NCBI GenBank assembly: GCA_016934935.1
Contig: JAFGRW010000093.1
Location: 1-64,000, forward strand
Reading direction: 5' to 3'
Source: Spirochaetota bacterium
GTDB lineage: Bacteria; Spirochaetota; UBA4802; JAFGJZ01
Length of the DNA stretch: 64,000 nt
This document shows positions 36,280 through 45,189 of this stretch, piece after piece (position 1 is the stretch's first letter; the number at the start of each line of letters is the position of its first letter). The position numbers and the translations under genes were made by a program. Under the pieces are notes generated by a model. It saw only the letters and a list, made by a program, of their open reading frames with translations, was not told the origin of the DNA and ran no database searches.

Positions 36280-36282
36280 CAA

Positions 36283-36311
36283 AATGTACAAATATATTGT
36301 TATTTCGTCAA
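36283..36311 (-). promoter_or_regulatory. clpB promoter
   Basis: On the minus strand, TTGACG (36311-36306), 17 bp, TACATT (36288-36283), placing the start of transcription at the edge of the CIRCE element. Confidence 0.7.
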
Positions 36312-36578
36312 TGCTTTTTTTAGCAAAATAGCTGACTGCATGCTTATCGCGTTACGAAACAGAATAAAAATACCGATAAATAATAGAACGGGTGAGTTCT
36401 AAAAATTACCATTATTCCGGTTTAAATAATGTTTATAAGCATTCTTTAAAGGAGTTATTGCATTTTTACTGTTGATACGTTACTGATTACAGGATCATGT
36501 AAAGATGAAGCAACGATTAAACAGAAATGAACACAAAATCGGGACGTATCCCAAAAAATATAAATTAAGGTTTTTGCA
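36312..36578. other. Intergenic region before the channel gene
   Basis: Apart from the clpB promoter at its left edge, I see no gene, terminator or convincing rightward promoter in this AT-rich stretch. Confidence 0.45.
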
Positions 36579-38198
36579 ATGATAAATCCTGACAGTCGTT
36601 TTAAGATTATCTGGGAAGTATATATACTTCTACTTACTATAGTTGTTGCCGTTCAGGCACCGTTGATGATTGTATTTGAGATTAATCCAAAAGGAGTATT
36701 GTTCTTTTTTGATATGGTAATCAGTTTTTCATTTATGGTTGATATAATACTTAATTTTAATACCAAGATAATTGAAAAACGCAGGGTTATAGAAGACCGG
36801 AAGGGGGTAACAAAAGCATACCTTAAAGGTTGGTTCTGGATTGATTTTCTTGCGACAATTCCCTTCGATATTTTTTACGTAACCTTTCAACTTGGATCGT
36901 TATCAAGAATTCTAAGATTATTCAGATTGGCGCGGCTTTTTAGACTTTTGCGATTGATTCGAATAGCACAAACAATGAAACGTGTTAACAATTCAAATCT
37001 GTTTAACCCAAGTGTATTAAGACTTGTGTTTATGGTCTTTTGGATTTTTTTTGCGGCACATTTTATCGCATCAGCGTGGATTGTTATATTGGGAAATCCA
37101 AATAATCTGGATAATGTAACACGATATATTAGATCTGTTTACTGGACTGTTACCACCTTGACCACTATTGGGTATGGTGATATAACACCGGTTACAAATG
37201 CCCAAACGATGTTTGTAATTATAATCGAGATTATGGGTGCCGGTATGTATGGTTTTATAATTGGTAATATCGCGAACCTGATTGCCAATATTGATATAGC
37301 CAAGGCTCAGTATAAGGAGAAACTCGAGAAGATTAATACCTTTATGAAGTATCGCAATCTTCCTTCACCATTACAAAACCGTATAAATGAGTATTACAAC
37401 TATCTTTGGGAGAGCAGACGCGGATACGATGAAAGCTCAGTTCTTCTGGATTTACCAATTTCATTAAAGACTCAGGTTGCACTGTATATTAATAAGGACA
37501 TTATAGCAAAGGTGCCAATTTTTAAAGGCGCCGAGGAAGCATTTATCAAGGAGGTAATTTTGAATCTTGAGCCGGTTGTGTTTACGCCGGGAGACACAAT
37601 TGTTTACAAAGGCGACATTGGTTTTGATATGTTTTTTATAAGCAAGGGATCTGTAGATGTTGTTTCAGAGGATGAATCCGTTGTTTACGCGACCTTAACT
37701 GCCGGACAATTTTTTGGAGAAATTGCTCTTTTATTTTCTTCTCCGAGAACCGCAACAATAAAAGCGCGAGAATATTGTGATATGTACAGATTAAAAAAAG
37801 AGATCTTTGATGATATTCTTGAGCGATATCCTGATTTTGAAAAGCAGATCAAGGAGTTGGCGGACAAGCGAAAGGCCGAAATTATGGCGGAACAGATAGG
37901 AAATAATAAAAATATTAAAACGGAAGCAGTAGATTCTCCGGATACTGTTATAAATTTACGGGCTGAAAGGTCAGAAAATGGCATTACGCTTTTATGGAAC
38001 GGGCCGCACGGTGAAGTTCCCTGTCATTACGAGATAATTCGCAAACAATCGGATAACCGATGGAAGATACTTGACTCTTCGGTTAAGGCTGAAAGTTTTT
38101 CTGATAAAGACGCTGATCCAGACGAAGTGAATGTTTATAAGGTTAGAGCCGTAAACGTAGGTGGACCTGGTCCATGGAGCAGTTCGGTTAAAGTTTGA
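36579..38198 (+). CDS. Cyclic-nucleotide-gated potassium channel with C-terminal fibronectin III domain
   Basis: A 539-residue six-helix channel. S1-S3 lie in 10-100; S4 (about 108-130) has an Arg every third residue (RILRLFRLARLFRLLRLIRIA); the pore TTLTTIGYGD (192-201) has the K+ filter TIGYGD; a C-linker (240-310) leads to a cyclic-nucleotide-binding domain (about 315-425) with the phosphate cassette FGEIALL and R390-T391. The Arg-Thr pair favours cAMP and cGMP binding. A fibronectin III-like domain (about 453-539, ITLLWNG, YEIIRKQ, YKVRAVNVGGPGPWS) is an unusual addition. Related to SthK of Spirochaeta thermophila. Only a weak ribosome site is seen. Confidence 0.92.
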   Translation: MINPDSRFKIIWEVYILLLTIVVAVQAPLMIVFEINPKGVLFFFDMVISFSFMVDIILNFNTKIIEKRRVIEDRKGVTKAYLKGWFWIDFLATIPFDIFYVTFQLGSLSRILRLFRLARLFRLLRLIRIAQTMKRVNNSNLFNPSVLRLVFMVFWIFFAAHFIASAWIVILGNPNNLDNVTRYIRSVYWTVTTLTTIGYGDITPVTNAQTMFVIIIEIMGAGMYGFIIGNIANLIANIDIAKAQYKEKLEKINTFMKYRNLPSPLQNRINEYYNYLWESRRGYDESSVLLDLPISLKTQVALYINKDIIAKVPIFKGAEEAFIKEVILNLEPVVFTPGDTIVYKGDIGFDMFFISKGSVDVVSEDESVVYATLTAGQFFGEIALLFSSPRTATIKAREYCDMYRLKKEIFDDILERYPDFEKQIKELADKRKAEIMAEQIGNNKNIKTEAVDSPDTVINLRAERSENGITLLWNGPHGEVPCHYEIIRKQSDNRWKILDSSVKAESFSDKDADPDEVNVYKVRAVNVGGPGPWSSSVKV

Positions 38199-38260
38199 TT
38201 CTGATTCATTTACCAATAGTTGCAAAGTTGAGTGAATCATATTGTTAGTAAAATATTTTA

Positions 38261-38524
38261 TCAAAAAAGTGATTTCTGTATAATAATTCCATTTTGTTTT
38301 AAAAATTCTTCTGTTTTACTGCATACAGGTGCCGTTGTGCGTAGAGAGACTGTTGTATAAGGAAGTTTTTTACGTATTTTATCGGCTATTTGTAAAATTT
38401 TTTCCCCATCTTTCATAATGATTCTACTTTTAACTATCTTTACAATAGCTATATGATCAGGTGTAACTTGTTGTAGAACTGTTGAAGGCGGAAGTTCAAA
38501 ATCACGGGCATCAAGATTTTGCAT
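38261..38524 (-). CDS. Small hypothetical protein
   Basis: An 87-residue soluble protein with an AGGAG site 6 nt before its ATG. No family is recognised. It has an alternating strand-helix pattern, with PYTTVSLRTTAPVCSKT near the C-terminus containing the only cysteine, followed by a short helix (EEFLKQNGI). The strong start signal and protein-like composition suggest it is real. It is divergent from the TolC-family gene, and a 12-bp inverted repeat lies between them. Confidence 0.6.
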   Translation of the reverse strand: MQNLDARDFELPPSTVLQQVTPDHIAIVKIVKSRIIMKDGEKILQIADKIRKKLPYTTVSLRTTAPVCSKTEEFLKQNGIIIQKSLF

Positions 38525-38546
38525 GGTTGCTCCTGTTTTTTGATAT

Positions 38547-38616
38547 AATTGAAATTTTTTGCTTGTATCGATCTAACAAGAATTAAATCATTAATTAAAT
38601 CTTGAAAATTTCAATT
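38547..38616. repeat. 12-bp perfect inverted repeat in the divergent promoter region
   Basis: AATTGAAATTTT (38547-38558) and AAAATTTCAATT (38605-38616), 46 bp apart, with a nested partial repeat between (CAAGAATTAA/TTAAATCTTG). It lies upstream of the 87-residue gene and the TolC-family gene. It could be a transcription-factor site or an AT-rich chance repeat. Confidence 0.5.
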
Positions 38617-38752
38617 AAAATAAAGCGGTCTTGCGATTATTTGGCAAGTCATGTTTTGTTGGTTTCGTGCTTAATGATAAGAATTTAGCTGGACTGTTGT
38701 TCATAATAAACAGTATGTTTGCTATTACGTACGTGTGCCGGAGAACTTATTT

Positions 38753-40141
38753 ATGAAAAAACTAGTAGCCCTATCGTTGTTCTTTGTGTTTACCATAAAT
38801 CTTTATCCGTCAAGCGAACTTGATTATGAAACTTATCTGGGTTTCGTAAAAAACAATTTGCCCGAATTGATTAAAACCCGGATAAATGAAGAGATTGCAC
38901 GACGTGAAGTTCAAAAAGCAAGTGGCATAAACGATACAAAAATTAATAGTTCGTTATACTATTATAAAAATGACCCAACACAGGTACAACAGTCGCAGGG
39001 AGTCGAAAATACTACCGGGCTAACCGGAGAGGCTGAAGTATCAAAAAAAATTCTTCCCAGCGGAACGGAACTTTTCGGAGGAGCCGCATTATCGAGATCG
39101 GTTGTTGACAGAGATCCGCAACAGACTGCTTATCAGCCTTCTTTAACATTAGGAGTCAGACAACCCCTGCTTTATAATTTTCTTGGAAGTGTAGACAGAT
39201 TTTCGGAACAAAACGCCAGACTTGGATATGAAATTGAACGTATACAGACGAAAATTACAGAAAAATCTCTGCTTAACAGCTATGCTCTGTTATATCATCA
39301 ATGGATTATATATTCGCGAATTGCTGAAATAAATAGAAAAGGCGTTGTTAATGCGCGCACTGTCTATAATCAGATGTTGCGTAAAAAGAGAAGCGGATTG
39401 GCCGAAAACGACGAGGTTCAAAAATCGTATTCATCTTTACTTTCGTTTAGACAGAAGCATGAACAAAGCTTGATCGATGAAATGCAAGTCCGAGAAAAAA
39501 TTGCTGTATTAACAGGTCTGGATTACATCAAGCCTGAATCGAGTCAATTTGACAGGCAATATTCTCTAGTGAAAAAGTTTTCTTTTGATTTGCGTAATTT
39601 CGATACAACAACATCTTCAAAATACATTGATCTTCTGGCCGAAAGAATGAAACTGAGTCGTGAAACCGCAGAAAACAAACTTATGCCTCAAGTTGATGCA
39701 GTTGCTTCTGTTACGAAATGGGATGAAAACGATACTCTTTCAGATTCTGTCTCGTATGGTAAAACGGATTACAAAATCGGGATTGAGCTGTCCCACTCTT
39801 TTGGAAACAATAGCGCTGAAGCAGAGTACGAAATATCAAAATTGGAAATTGCCAAAATTCAGGAAGATATGCGATCCGCGATAAACTCATTTAATACAGA
39901 AATAAGACAGATGCGAGACGAATCTGAAAGAATAAAAACCATAATAATCTATAAAGAGAGAAATATCAGGTCTTTGAGGTCACAGTTGGCTACCGAAACA
40001 CAGAAATATCAGTCAGCCAGAATAGATCTGGCATATCTGATTAATACCAGAAACAGCATTGCTGCCGAAGAGAGCTCTCTGCTCTTGCAGAAATATAATT
40101 TAATATCTCTCTATTATGCGTATTCTGAACTGGTTGAATAA
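38753..40141 (+). CDS. TolC-family outer-membrane efflux/secretion protein
   Basis: A 462-residue protein with a signal peptide (MKKLVALSLFFVFTINLYPS) and two long repeated coiled-coil halves typical of the OEP family, for example YETYLGFVKNNLPELIKTRINEEIARREVQKASG and, near the end, YQSARIDLAYLINTRNSIAAEESSLLLQKYNLISLYYAYSELV, with SLTLGVRQPLL and IGIELSHSFGNN as barrel strands. TolC trimers form exit channels for type I secretion or RND pumps. No inner-membrane partner lies nearby. GGAGAAC is 6 nt before the ATG at 38753. Confidence 0.85.
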   Translation: MKKLVALSLFFVFTINLYPSSELDYETYLGFVKNNLPELIKTRINEEIARREVQKASGINDTKINSSLYYYKNDPTQVQQSQGVENTTGLTGEAEVSKKILPSGTELFGGAALSRSVVDRDPQQTAYQPSLTLGVRQPLLYNFLGSVDRFSEQNARLGYEIERIQTKITEKSLLNSYALLYHQWIIYSRIAEINRKGVVNARTVYNQMLRKKRSGLAENDEVQKSYSSLLSFRQKHEQSLIDEMQVREKIAVLTGLDYIKPESSQFDRQYSLVKKFSFDLRNFDTTTSSKYIDLLAERMKLSRETAENKLMPQVDAVASVTKWDENDTLSDSVSYGKTDYKIGIELSHSFGNNSAEAEYEISKLEIAKIQEDMRSAINSFNTEIRQMRDESERIKTIIIYKERNIRSLRSQLATETQKYQSARIDLAYLINTRNSIAAEESSLLLQKYNLISLYYAYSELVE

Positions 40142-40178
40142 AAAATGCTTAAAATGAAATAATGAAATGTGAAAAATT

Positions 40179-40207
40179 TTGTCAGGTCTGTTCTTTTTTG
40201 CTATATT
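40179..40207 (+). promoter_or_regulatory. Promoter for the 40225 gene
   Basis: TTGTCA (40179-40184), 17 bp, TATATT (40202-40207), 17 bp before the ATG, implying a very short leader. Confidence 0.55.
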
Positions 40208-40224
40208 GTAAATGAGATATATAT

Positions 40225-40590
40225 ATGGCCGGAAACAAAAGCAGATCCTTGCGAAATATGAAAATTGTGAGTCTTATTGATTATCGCCAGAAAAAGCTGA
40301 AGGATCAGTATAATCAAGACTGTCTTGATGAAGAAAATTTTATCATGGAATCTATTTTTGAACTAGCTCGTGATTATGATGATGAGCGGGAATGGCGAAA
40401 TAATTATATTCTGAATATTATTAATTCTGACGAGTTTGTTGATGATTATTTTTTTGGCAGGGAGTGGAACGAGAACGATAGACTTGTTAAGTATTTACTG
40501 ATGATGATGCCCGGTTATAACCCGGAAAAACTATATACTTCAAACGATATTGATCTTCTCATGGTTGAGGGGAAATTCCCTGTTGATTAA
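40225..40590 (+). CDS. Hypothetical acidic protein
   Basis: A 121-residue soluble protein rich in Asp, Glu, Tyr and Asn, not recognised. A basic N-terminal stretch (RSLRNMKIVSLIDYRQKKLK) precedes an acidic helical region with FIMESIFELARDYDDEREWRNNY. It has no signal peptide or membrane segment. It has its own promoter but only a weak GAG ribosome site. It lies between the TolC-family and FAH-family genes. Confidence 0.55.
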   Translation: MAGNKSRSLRNMKIVSLIDYRQKKLKDQYNQDCLDEENFIMESIFELARDYDDEREWRNNYILNIINSDEFVDDYFFGREWNENDRLVKYLLMMMPGYNPEKLYTSNDIDLLMVEGKFPVD

Positions 40591-40665
40591 ATAGAGCTAC
40601 TGCTATTAGAAATTCTTTTTAAAAATTAAACCTCAAAATCTTTATGTCTTTTCAATGGAGTTCTG

Positions 40666-41271
40666 ATGAATCCTTCCAAGATAATTTGTGTCGGTCTGAA
40701 CTATAAGCGTCACGCAGCAGAATTATCGCTGTCTGTTCCCGAAGAGCCGGTTATTTTTTTAAAACCTCCGAGTTCTATAATAGGATCTGGCGATTTGATA
40801 CATTATCCCGACAAAGTAACCAGAGTTGATTATGAGGCAGAACTGGGAGTTGTTATTCATAAAACCTGCCGTAATGTGGACAAGGATTCGGCTCTTAGAT
40901 ATATTTATGGCTACTGTTGTGTTAATGATGTCACGGCACGTGATATTCAAACCAAAGAGGTTCAGTGGACCAGAGCAAAATCGTACGATACTTTCTGTCC
41001 GGTCGGCAGTATCGTAAAAAAAGAGAATGTCGATCCGTCAAACCTGAAGATATGCTCGTATGTTAATGACGGGATAAAGCAGAATTCGAATACCTCTGAT
41101 ATGATTTTTACGGTTGCAGAGTGCATATCCTTTATTTCAAGCATAATGACACTGTTGCCGGGGGATCTGATTCTTACCGGTACTCCGGAAGGCATAGGGC
41201 CTTTAAACAGGGGCGATCAGGTGCGAATTGAAATAGAAGGTTTCCCGGTTCTGATAAATAGTGTTAGTTGA
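40666..41271 (+). CDS. Fumarylacetoacetate hydrolase family protein
   Basis: A 201-residue soluble enzyme of the FAH/acylpyruvase family, which cleaves or decarboxylates 2-keto acids using Mg2+. Motifs are CVGLNYKRHAAEL, FLKPPSSIIG, VDYEAELGVVI (E-x-E metal ligands), NDVTARDIQ (third ligand Asp) and GDLILTGTPEGIGPL. The short form is typical of YcgM-like acylpyruvate hydrolases or oxaloacetate tautomerases. GGAG lies 6 nt before the ATG. The exact substrate is unknown. Confidence 0.88.
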   Translation: MNPSKIICVGLNYKRHAAELSLSVPEEPVIFLKPPSSIIGSGDLIHYPDKVTRVDYEAELGVVIHKTCRNVDKDSALRYIYGYCCVNDVTARDIQTKEVQWTRAKSYDTFCPVGSIVKKENVDPSNLKICSYVNDGIKQNSNTSDMIFTVAECISFISSIMTLLPGDLILTGTPEGIGPLNRGDQVRIEIEGFPVLINSVS

Positions 41272-41532
41272 AAAGGATATAGGTGGTTTTTTCGAAGATT
41301 TTGATTGTATTTATGTTTACAAATGATTATATGGAATAACTATGGTGTAAATAATTGTTTTAGGAACAACGTCCGAGGAATATACCGCTATTATCCTGCC
41401 CCTGGTTTTATCAGATTCATTATTATCAGAACTTTTCGCCAGTAGATCATAAATCAGCAGAATAGAACAGCAGTGCTTTTTTTAGGTAAACAATGCAAAT
41501 GTTCCAAAATAAATGGACAATTTGGAGAAATA

Positions 41533-43362
41533 ATGATGACTTTTGACACAATGGGGCTTGGCCCTCTGATTTTGGATGCTATTGATAATCTGGGTTTTGC
41601 CACACCTACGCCTGTTCAGGAGAAAGTAATACCATTTGTATTGCAAAACCGGCGCGATTTAACAGCGCTTGCTCAAACCGGTACAGGCAAAACCGCAGCT
41701 TTTGGTTTGCCTATACTTGAACAGGTTAGTGAAAATAAAAATGTGCAGGCGCTGATTCTTGCCCCGACCAGAGAATTATGTATACAAATATCAAAAGATA
41801 TGCTCTCTTTTGCAAGATTCAAACCAGAGATAAATATTGTACCAGTTTATGGTGGAGAGAAAATTGAGTTACAGATTAATAAACTAAAAAGGGGTGCTCA
41901 AATCGTTGTTGGAACGCCCGGCCGTCTTAACGACATGCTTCGCCGTAAATATCTGGATGTCTCTTCAATTAAATGGCTTGTTCTGGACGAGGCCGACGAG
42001 ATGCTTACAATGGGTTTTCGGGAAGAGCTGGAATCGATTTTAATGACAACTCCTGATACAAAACAGACTCTTCTCTTTTCGGCAACAATGCCCGATTCTT
42101 TAAAAGACAACTTTATGAAAAACCCGGAAGAGATTGTGATTGGCAAGAGAAATGCCGGTAACACAAATATTGAACACCGGGTTTATATGGTTAAGTCACC
42201 AGATCGTTATTTGGCTTTAAAAAGGGTTGTCGATAATGCTCCCGATATTTACGGAATAGTTTTTTGCCGCACAAGAAACGAGACAAAAGAAGTTTCTGAC
42301 AAGCTGATTAAAGATGGATACAGTTGTGACGCGCTTCATGGTGAATTAACGCAGGCTCAGCGCGATCATGTTATGAAGAGATTCAGAGAAAAGCATTTAC
42401 GTCTTTTAATTGCTACCGATGTCGCCGCACGTGGATTGGATGTAAATGACCTGACACACGTTATCAATTACAATTTGCCGGATGATGTTGAAGTTTATAC
42501 TCACAGGTCAGGGCGAACCGGAAGAGCCGGCAAAAACGGTGTTTCCGCTGTAATTGTTAATACTCGTGAACAGAGAAAAATAGAGCAGATAGAACGGACA
42601 ATGAAGATTCATTTTGAGAGGGCTCTTGTGCCTGGAGGCCGCGAAATTTGTGAAACAAGGCTGTTTGACCTTATCCGTCGAGTAGAAGAGGTTAAACTTA
42701 AGGATGAACAGATTAATACTTTTATAGAACCGATTATTGAAAAACTGTCATGTTTTGAAAGGGATGAACTGATTAAGCGTTTTGTTTCTGTCGAATTTAA
42801 CAGCTTTCTTGAATATTACAAAAACGCTAAAGATATAAATGCTCAAAGTTCAGGAAACTCAAGAGACAGGGGGAGCGGTTTTGGAAGAAGAGATTCGTCA
42901 TCAAGATTTTCTTCTGATAAACGACGTTCCGGCCCCGGAAGAGGCAGAAATAGTCGCAGTGAAGGCTCAACTTCCGGCCGGTCACCTTATGAGAAAAAAC
43001 GAAATCCGGATGAGAGTTATAGCCGATTATATATGAATGCCGGACGAAAGGATGGAATGGGGGTTGTTGACCTTATCAGTTTGTTAAAAGAAAAAACTCG
43101 CATGAGGAATATAGAAGTCGGAAAAGTTGACATAATGGATAAGTTGACTTTTTTTGAAGTTCTAAAGAAAGACGAAAAACTTGTAGTTTCTTCTTTGAAA
43201 AACACTGTATTGGGAGCAAGGGCTGTCAGGGTAGAGCCCGCCGATGAAAACAAGACAGTAACAAGGAAAGACCGATCTTCCGGCGGAGCAAAAATTGAGC
43301 GTAGTTCAAAACCCAGGGGCACATCAAAAAAACCGGTCGGCTCTTCAAGAAAAAAAGACTAA
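41533..43362 (+). CDS. DEAD-box RNA helicase (DeaD/CsdA-like)
   Basis: A 609-residue ATP-dependent RNA helicase. Motifs: Q-motif FATPTPVQ, AQTGTGKT, PTRELCIQI, GTPGRL, LVLDEADEM, LLFSATM, GIVFCRTRNETKEV, ATDVAARGLDV and HRSGRTGRAG. After the core come an Arg/Gly/Ser-rich linker (about 445-510) and a DbpA-type RNA-binding domain (about 510-590, SRLYMNAGRKDGMGVVDLISLL), with a basic tail. This layout matches DeaD/CsdA, which acts in ribosome assembly and cold adaptation. The ATG at 41533 has GGAG 5 nt upstream; the longer frame from 41473 is rejected. The 261-bp region before it may hold a long regulated leader. Confidence 0.9.
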   Translation: MMTFDTMGLGPLILDAIDNLGFATPTPVQEKVIPFVLQNRRDLTALAQTGTGKTAAFGLPILEQVSENKNVQALILAPTRELCIQISKDMLSFARFKPEINIVPVYGGEKIELQINKLKRGAQIVVGTPGRLNDMLRRKYLDVSSIKWLVLDEADEMLTMGFREELESILMTTPDTKQTLLFSATMPDSLKDNFMKNPEEIVIGKRNAGNTNIEHRVYMVKSPDRYLALKRVVDNAPDIYGIVFCRTRNETKEVSDKLIKDGYSCDALHGELTQAQRDHVMKRFREKHLRLLIATDVAARGLDVNDLTHVINYNLPDDVEVYTHRSGRTGRAGKNGVSAVIVNTREQRKIEQIERTMKIHFERALVPGGREICETRLFDLIRRVEEVKLKDEQINTFIEPIIEKLSCFERDELIKRFVSVEFNSFLEYYKNAKDINAQSSGNSRDRGSGFGRRDSSSRFSSDKRRSGPGRGRNSRSEGSTSGRSPYEKKRNPDESYSRLYMNAGRKDGMGVVDLISLLKEKTRMRNIEVGKVDIMDKLTFFEVLKKDEKLVVSSLKNTVLGARAVRVEPADENKTVTRKDRSSGGAKIERSSKPRGTSKKPVGSSRKKD

Positions 43363-43368
43363 TCAAAC

Positions 43369-43407
43369 AAGACAGACTATCACACTATCTGTTTGACTGT
43401 CTGTCTT
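43369..43407. terminator. Hairpin between the helicase and diguanylate cyclase genes
   Basis: AAGACAGAC (43369-43377) and GTCTGTCTT (43399-43407) are perfect 9-bp arms around a 21-nt loop in the gap between two converging genes. Flanking T-runs are poor, so intrinsic termination is uncertain. Confidence 0.5.
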
Positions 43408-43444
43408 AAAAAAACTAACAATTATATAAAGGAGACGGAGTTAT

Positions 43445-44878
43445 TCAATAACTGGTCTTATTACGTCCCGAATGCTTGGCGTTGTAAAGAAGTTTGTCTG
43501 CTCTATTGATTGTTGCATCAATATCTTCTGTATCCTGGTAAACAGTCACTCCTGCACTAATTGTTATTGTAATTGGTGTATTGTTAAAATAAAAAATTGT
43601 TTTGTTAATAGTCTTTCGAATTTTGTCTAGAATTTCTACTGCTTCTTTAAGAGGGCAGTTTCTCAAAAGAATCAGAAATTCTTCACCACCCCATCTGAAA
43701 AGAATATCACTCTCTCTAATGGAAGCTTTTATTATTTCAGTTGATTTCCTTAACACCTGGTCTCCGGCAGTATGACCGTATGTGTCATTAATGCCTTTAA
43801 AAAAATCAAGATCTAAAATTGAAAGAGCAAAAGGCTGTTTTGAACGTATGCTCTCTTTCCTCATAATCTCGATATACAGGTCGAATGCTGTGCGGTTATA
43901 GGTATCTGTTAACTTGTCGGTTGTGGCCAGCAGTCTCATTTTTCTGTTGTAACGGGACATCAGAAAAAGCATTATCATCAGGATTATTGTACAGATAAGA
44001 ATGCTGACCGCGATATTTATATATAAGGAAATCTTTATATTTGCTGTGATGTTGTTTTCTATCTGTTCGACAATAAGTATCCAGTTTAATTCTGGAATAT
44101 AACGGCTGTTAATATGAATAATTTCGCCGTGATTCTCGACCATAAATGATTGCGGTGATTTTGACAGTATCAGCTTCTCTTTGCCCAGAAGTCCGGGAAT
44201 ACTGCCGATTTTTGCGCCCAGCAAACCGGTTTTTGAACTGTAAAGCACGACTCTGCCCTTCGTGTCGGAAAGATAGATGTTTTTGCCGTATTTATTATGA
44301 TAATAGTCAATAACCTGGCTAACTGTTTCAACCGGGACTCCGACGCCGGTTACGCCGATGAATTTGCCTTTTTTATCAAACATTTTCTGGTTAAAAAATA
44401 TTGAATGAGTGTTGTTGTTTGCTGCATCTGAAGCTATATTTATGTCAAAAGAATTACTGTTTTTCTTAAGATTATAGTACCAGTTGTCACGTGGGTCTTC
44501 GAGCGATACTGTTTTTAATATTCCGGCGTGAGAATAGTACTTCTTTGAGTTTTCAGAAATTACAAAAGCCGAGCTTAATCCTAAATTTTGAACGTACTGT
44601 TCCAGATAATATTCTACCCGGTTAAGTTCTTTTTCTCCTGAAAGCAGCCACTCTTTTAAAAATATATCGTTTGCCATTGTTGATGATATGTATTTTGAAG
44701 CAAGCAGATCGCTTTTGATCTCGGAATAGATCGTACTGGTGGTGAGAGGTATTTCGTTGCTTGTAATCTGAGACCGCAGGGAATGCCTGGAGACAAAAAA
44801 GCTGGATAATGTGGTCAAAATAAAACCGAACATCAGAATAATTATTGTTAAAGATATATATAACTTTGTTCTAATCAC
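43445..44878 (-). CDS. Diguanylate cyclase with periplasmic Cache sensor
   Basis: A 477-residue membrane protein. TM1 (about 8-28), a periplasmic dCache-like ligand domain (about 30-280) with the DNWYYNLKKNSNSFDINI and VTGVGVPVETVSQVI features of Cache sensors, TM2 (about 282-305, NIAVSILICTIILMIMLFLM), then a GGDEF domain (about 320-475). The active site is intact (FRWGGEEFLILL), and an I-site RESD lies five residues before it, so feedback-inhibited c-di-GMP synthesis is expected. Key metal site LDLDFFKGINDTYGH is present. Signal unknown. No effector with PilZ or EAL is in the window. Confidence 0.93.
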   Translation of the reverse strand: MIRTKLYISLTIIILMFGFILTTLSSFFVSRHSLRSQITSNEIPLTTSTIYSEIKSDLLASKYISSTMANDIFLKEWLLSGEKELNRVEYYLEQYVQNLGLSSAFVISENSKKYYSHAGILKTVSLEDPRDNWYYNLKKNSNSFDINIASDAANNNTHSIFFNQKMFDKKGKFIGVTGVGVPVETVSQVIDYYHNKYGKNIYLSDTKGRVVLYSSKTGLLGAKIGSIPGLLGKEKLILSKSPQSFMVENHGEIIHINSRYIPELNWILIVEQIENNITANIKISLYINIAVSILICTIILMIMLFLMSRYNRKMRLLATTDKLTDTYNRTAFDLYIEIMRKESIRSKQPFALSILDLDFFKGINDTYGHTAGDQVLRKSTEIIKASIRESDILFRWGGEEFLILLRNCPLKEAVEILDKIRKTINKTIFYFNNTPITITISAGVTVYQDTEDIDATINRADKLLYNAKHSGRNKTSY

Positions 44879-45189
44879 ACAATTCTCCGTTAAGTAAAAA
44901 AGGAATTACGCCATTGTTCTCTAAGGTGCCCTGATATATTTAAATGTTTCAAAAATATAAGAAACTTTTAAAACAATATCAACATACAATTACCCGGGGT
45001 TTGAAGAGAATTTTGAAAAAACATGATATTTTTCAAAAATATAATCTTGCTGTGTTAATTCCGGTGTGCCGGGAGGCATACACTTGTTAATCCTGGCGAT
45101 TTTTTAAAAATTTAATTGTCTAAAAACTTATCTATATAAGACTGTTGTCATAACCGGAAAATATACAAACTAACCAGGAAGATATATAT
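44879..45189. other. 311-bp divergent region with valS leader
   Basis: No gene is seen. It contains two copies of TTTCAAAAATATA (near 44946 and 45034) and an imperfect stem GTGTGCC/GGCATACAC (near 45064-45083) before valS. I saw no T-box features, so the regulation of valS is unclear. Confidence 0.4.

Noticed and set aside
41473-41532. 20-residue N-terminal extension of the DEAD-box helicase
   Set aside because: No ribosome site and not part of the family start. The ATG at 41533 has GGAG 5 nt upstream.
44879-45189. T-box leader before valS
   Set aside because: No AGGGTGGNACCGCG-like T-box sequence or terminator/antiterminator pair was seen.
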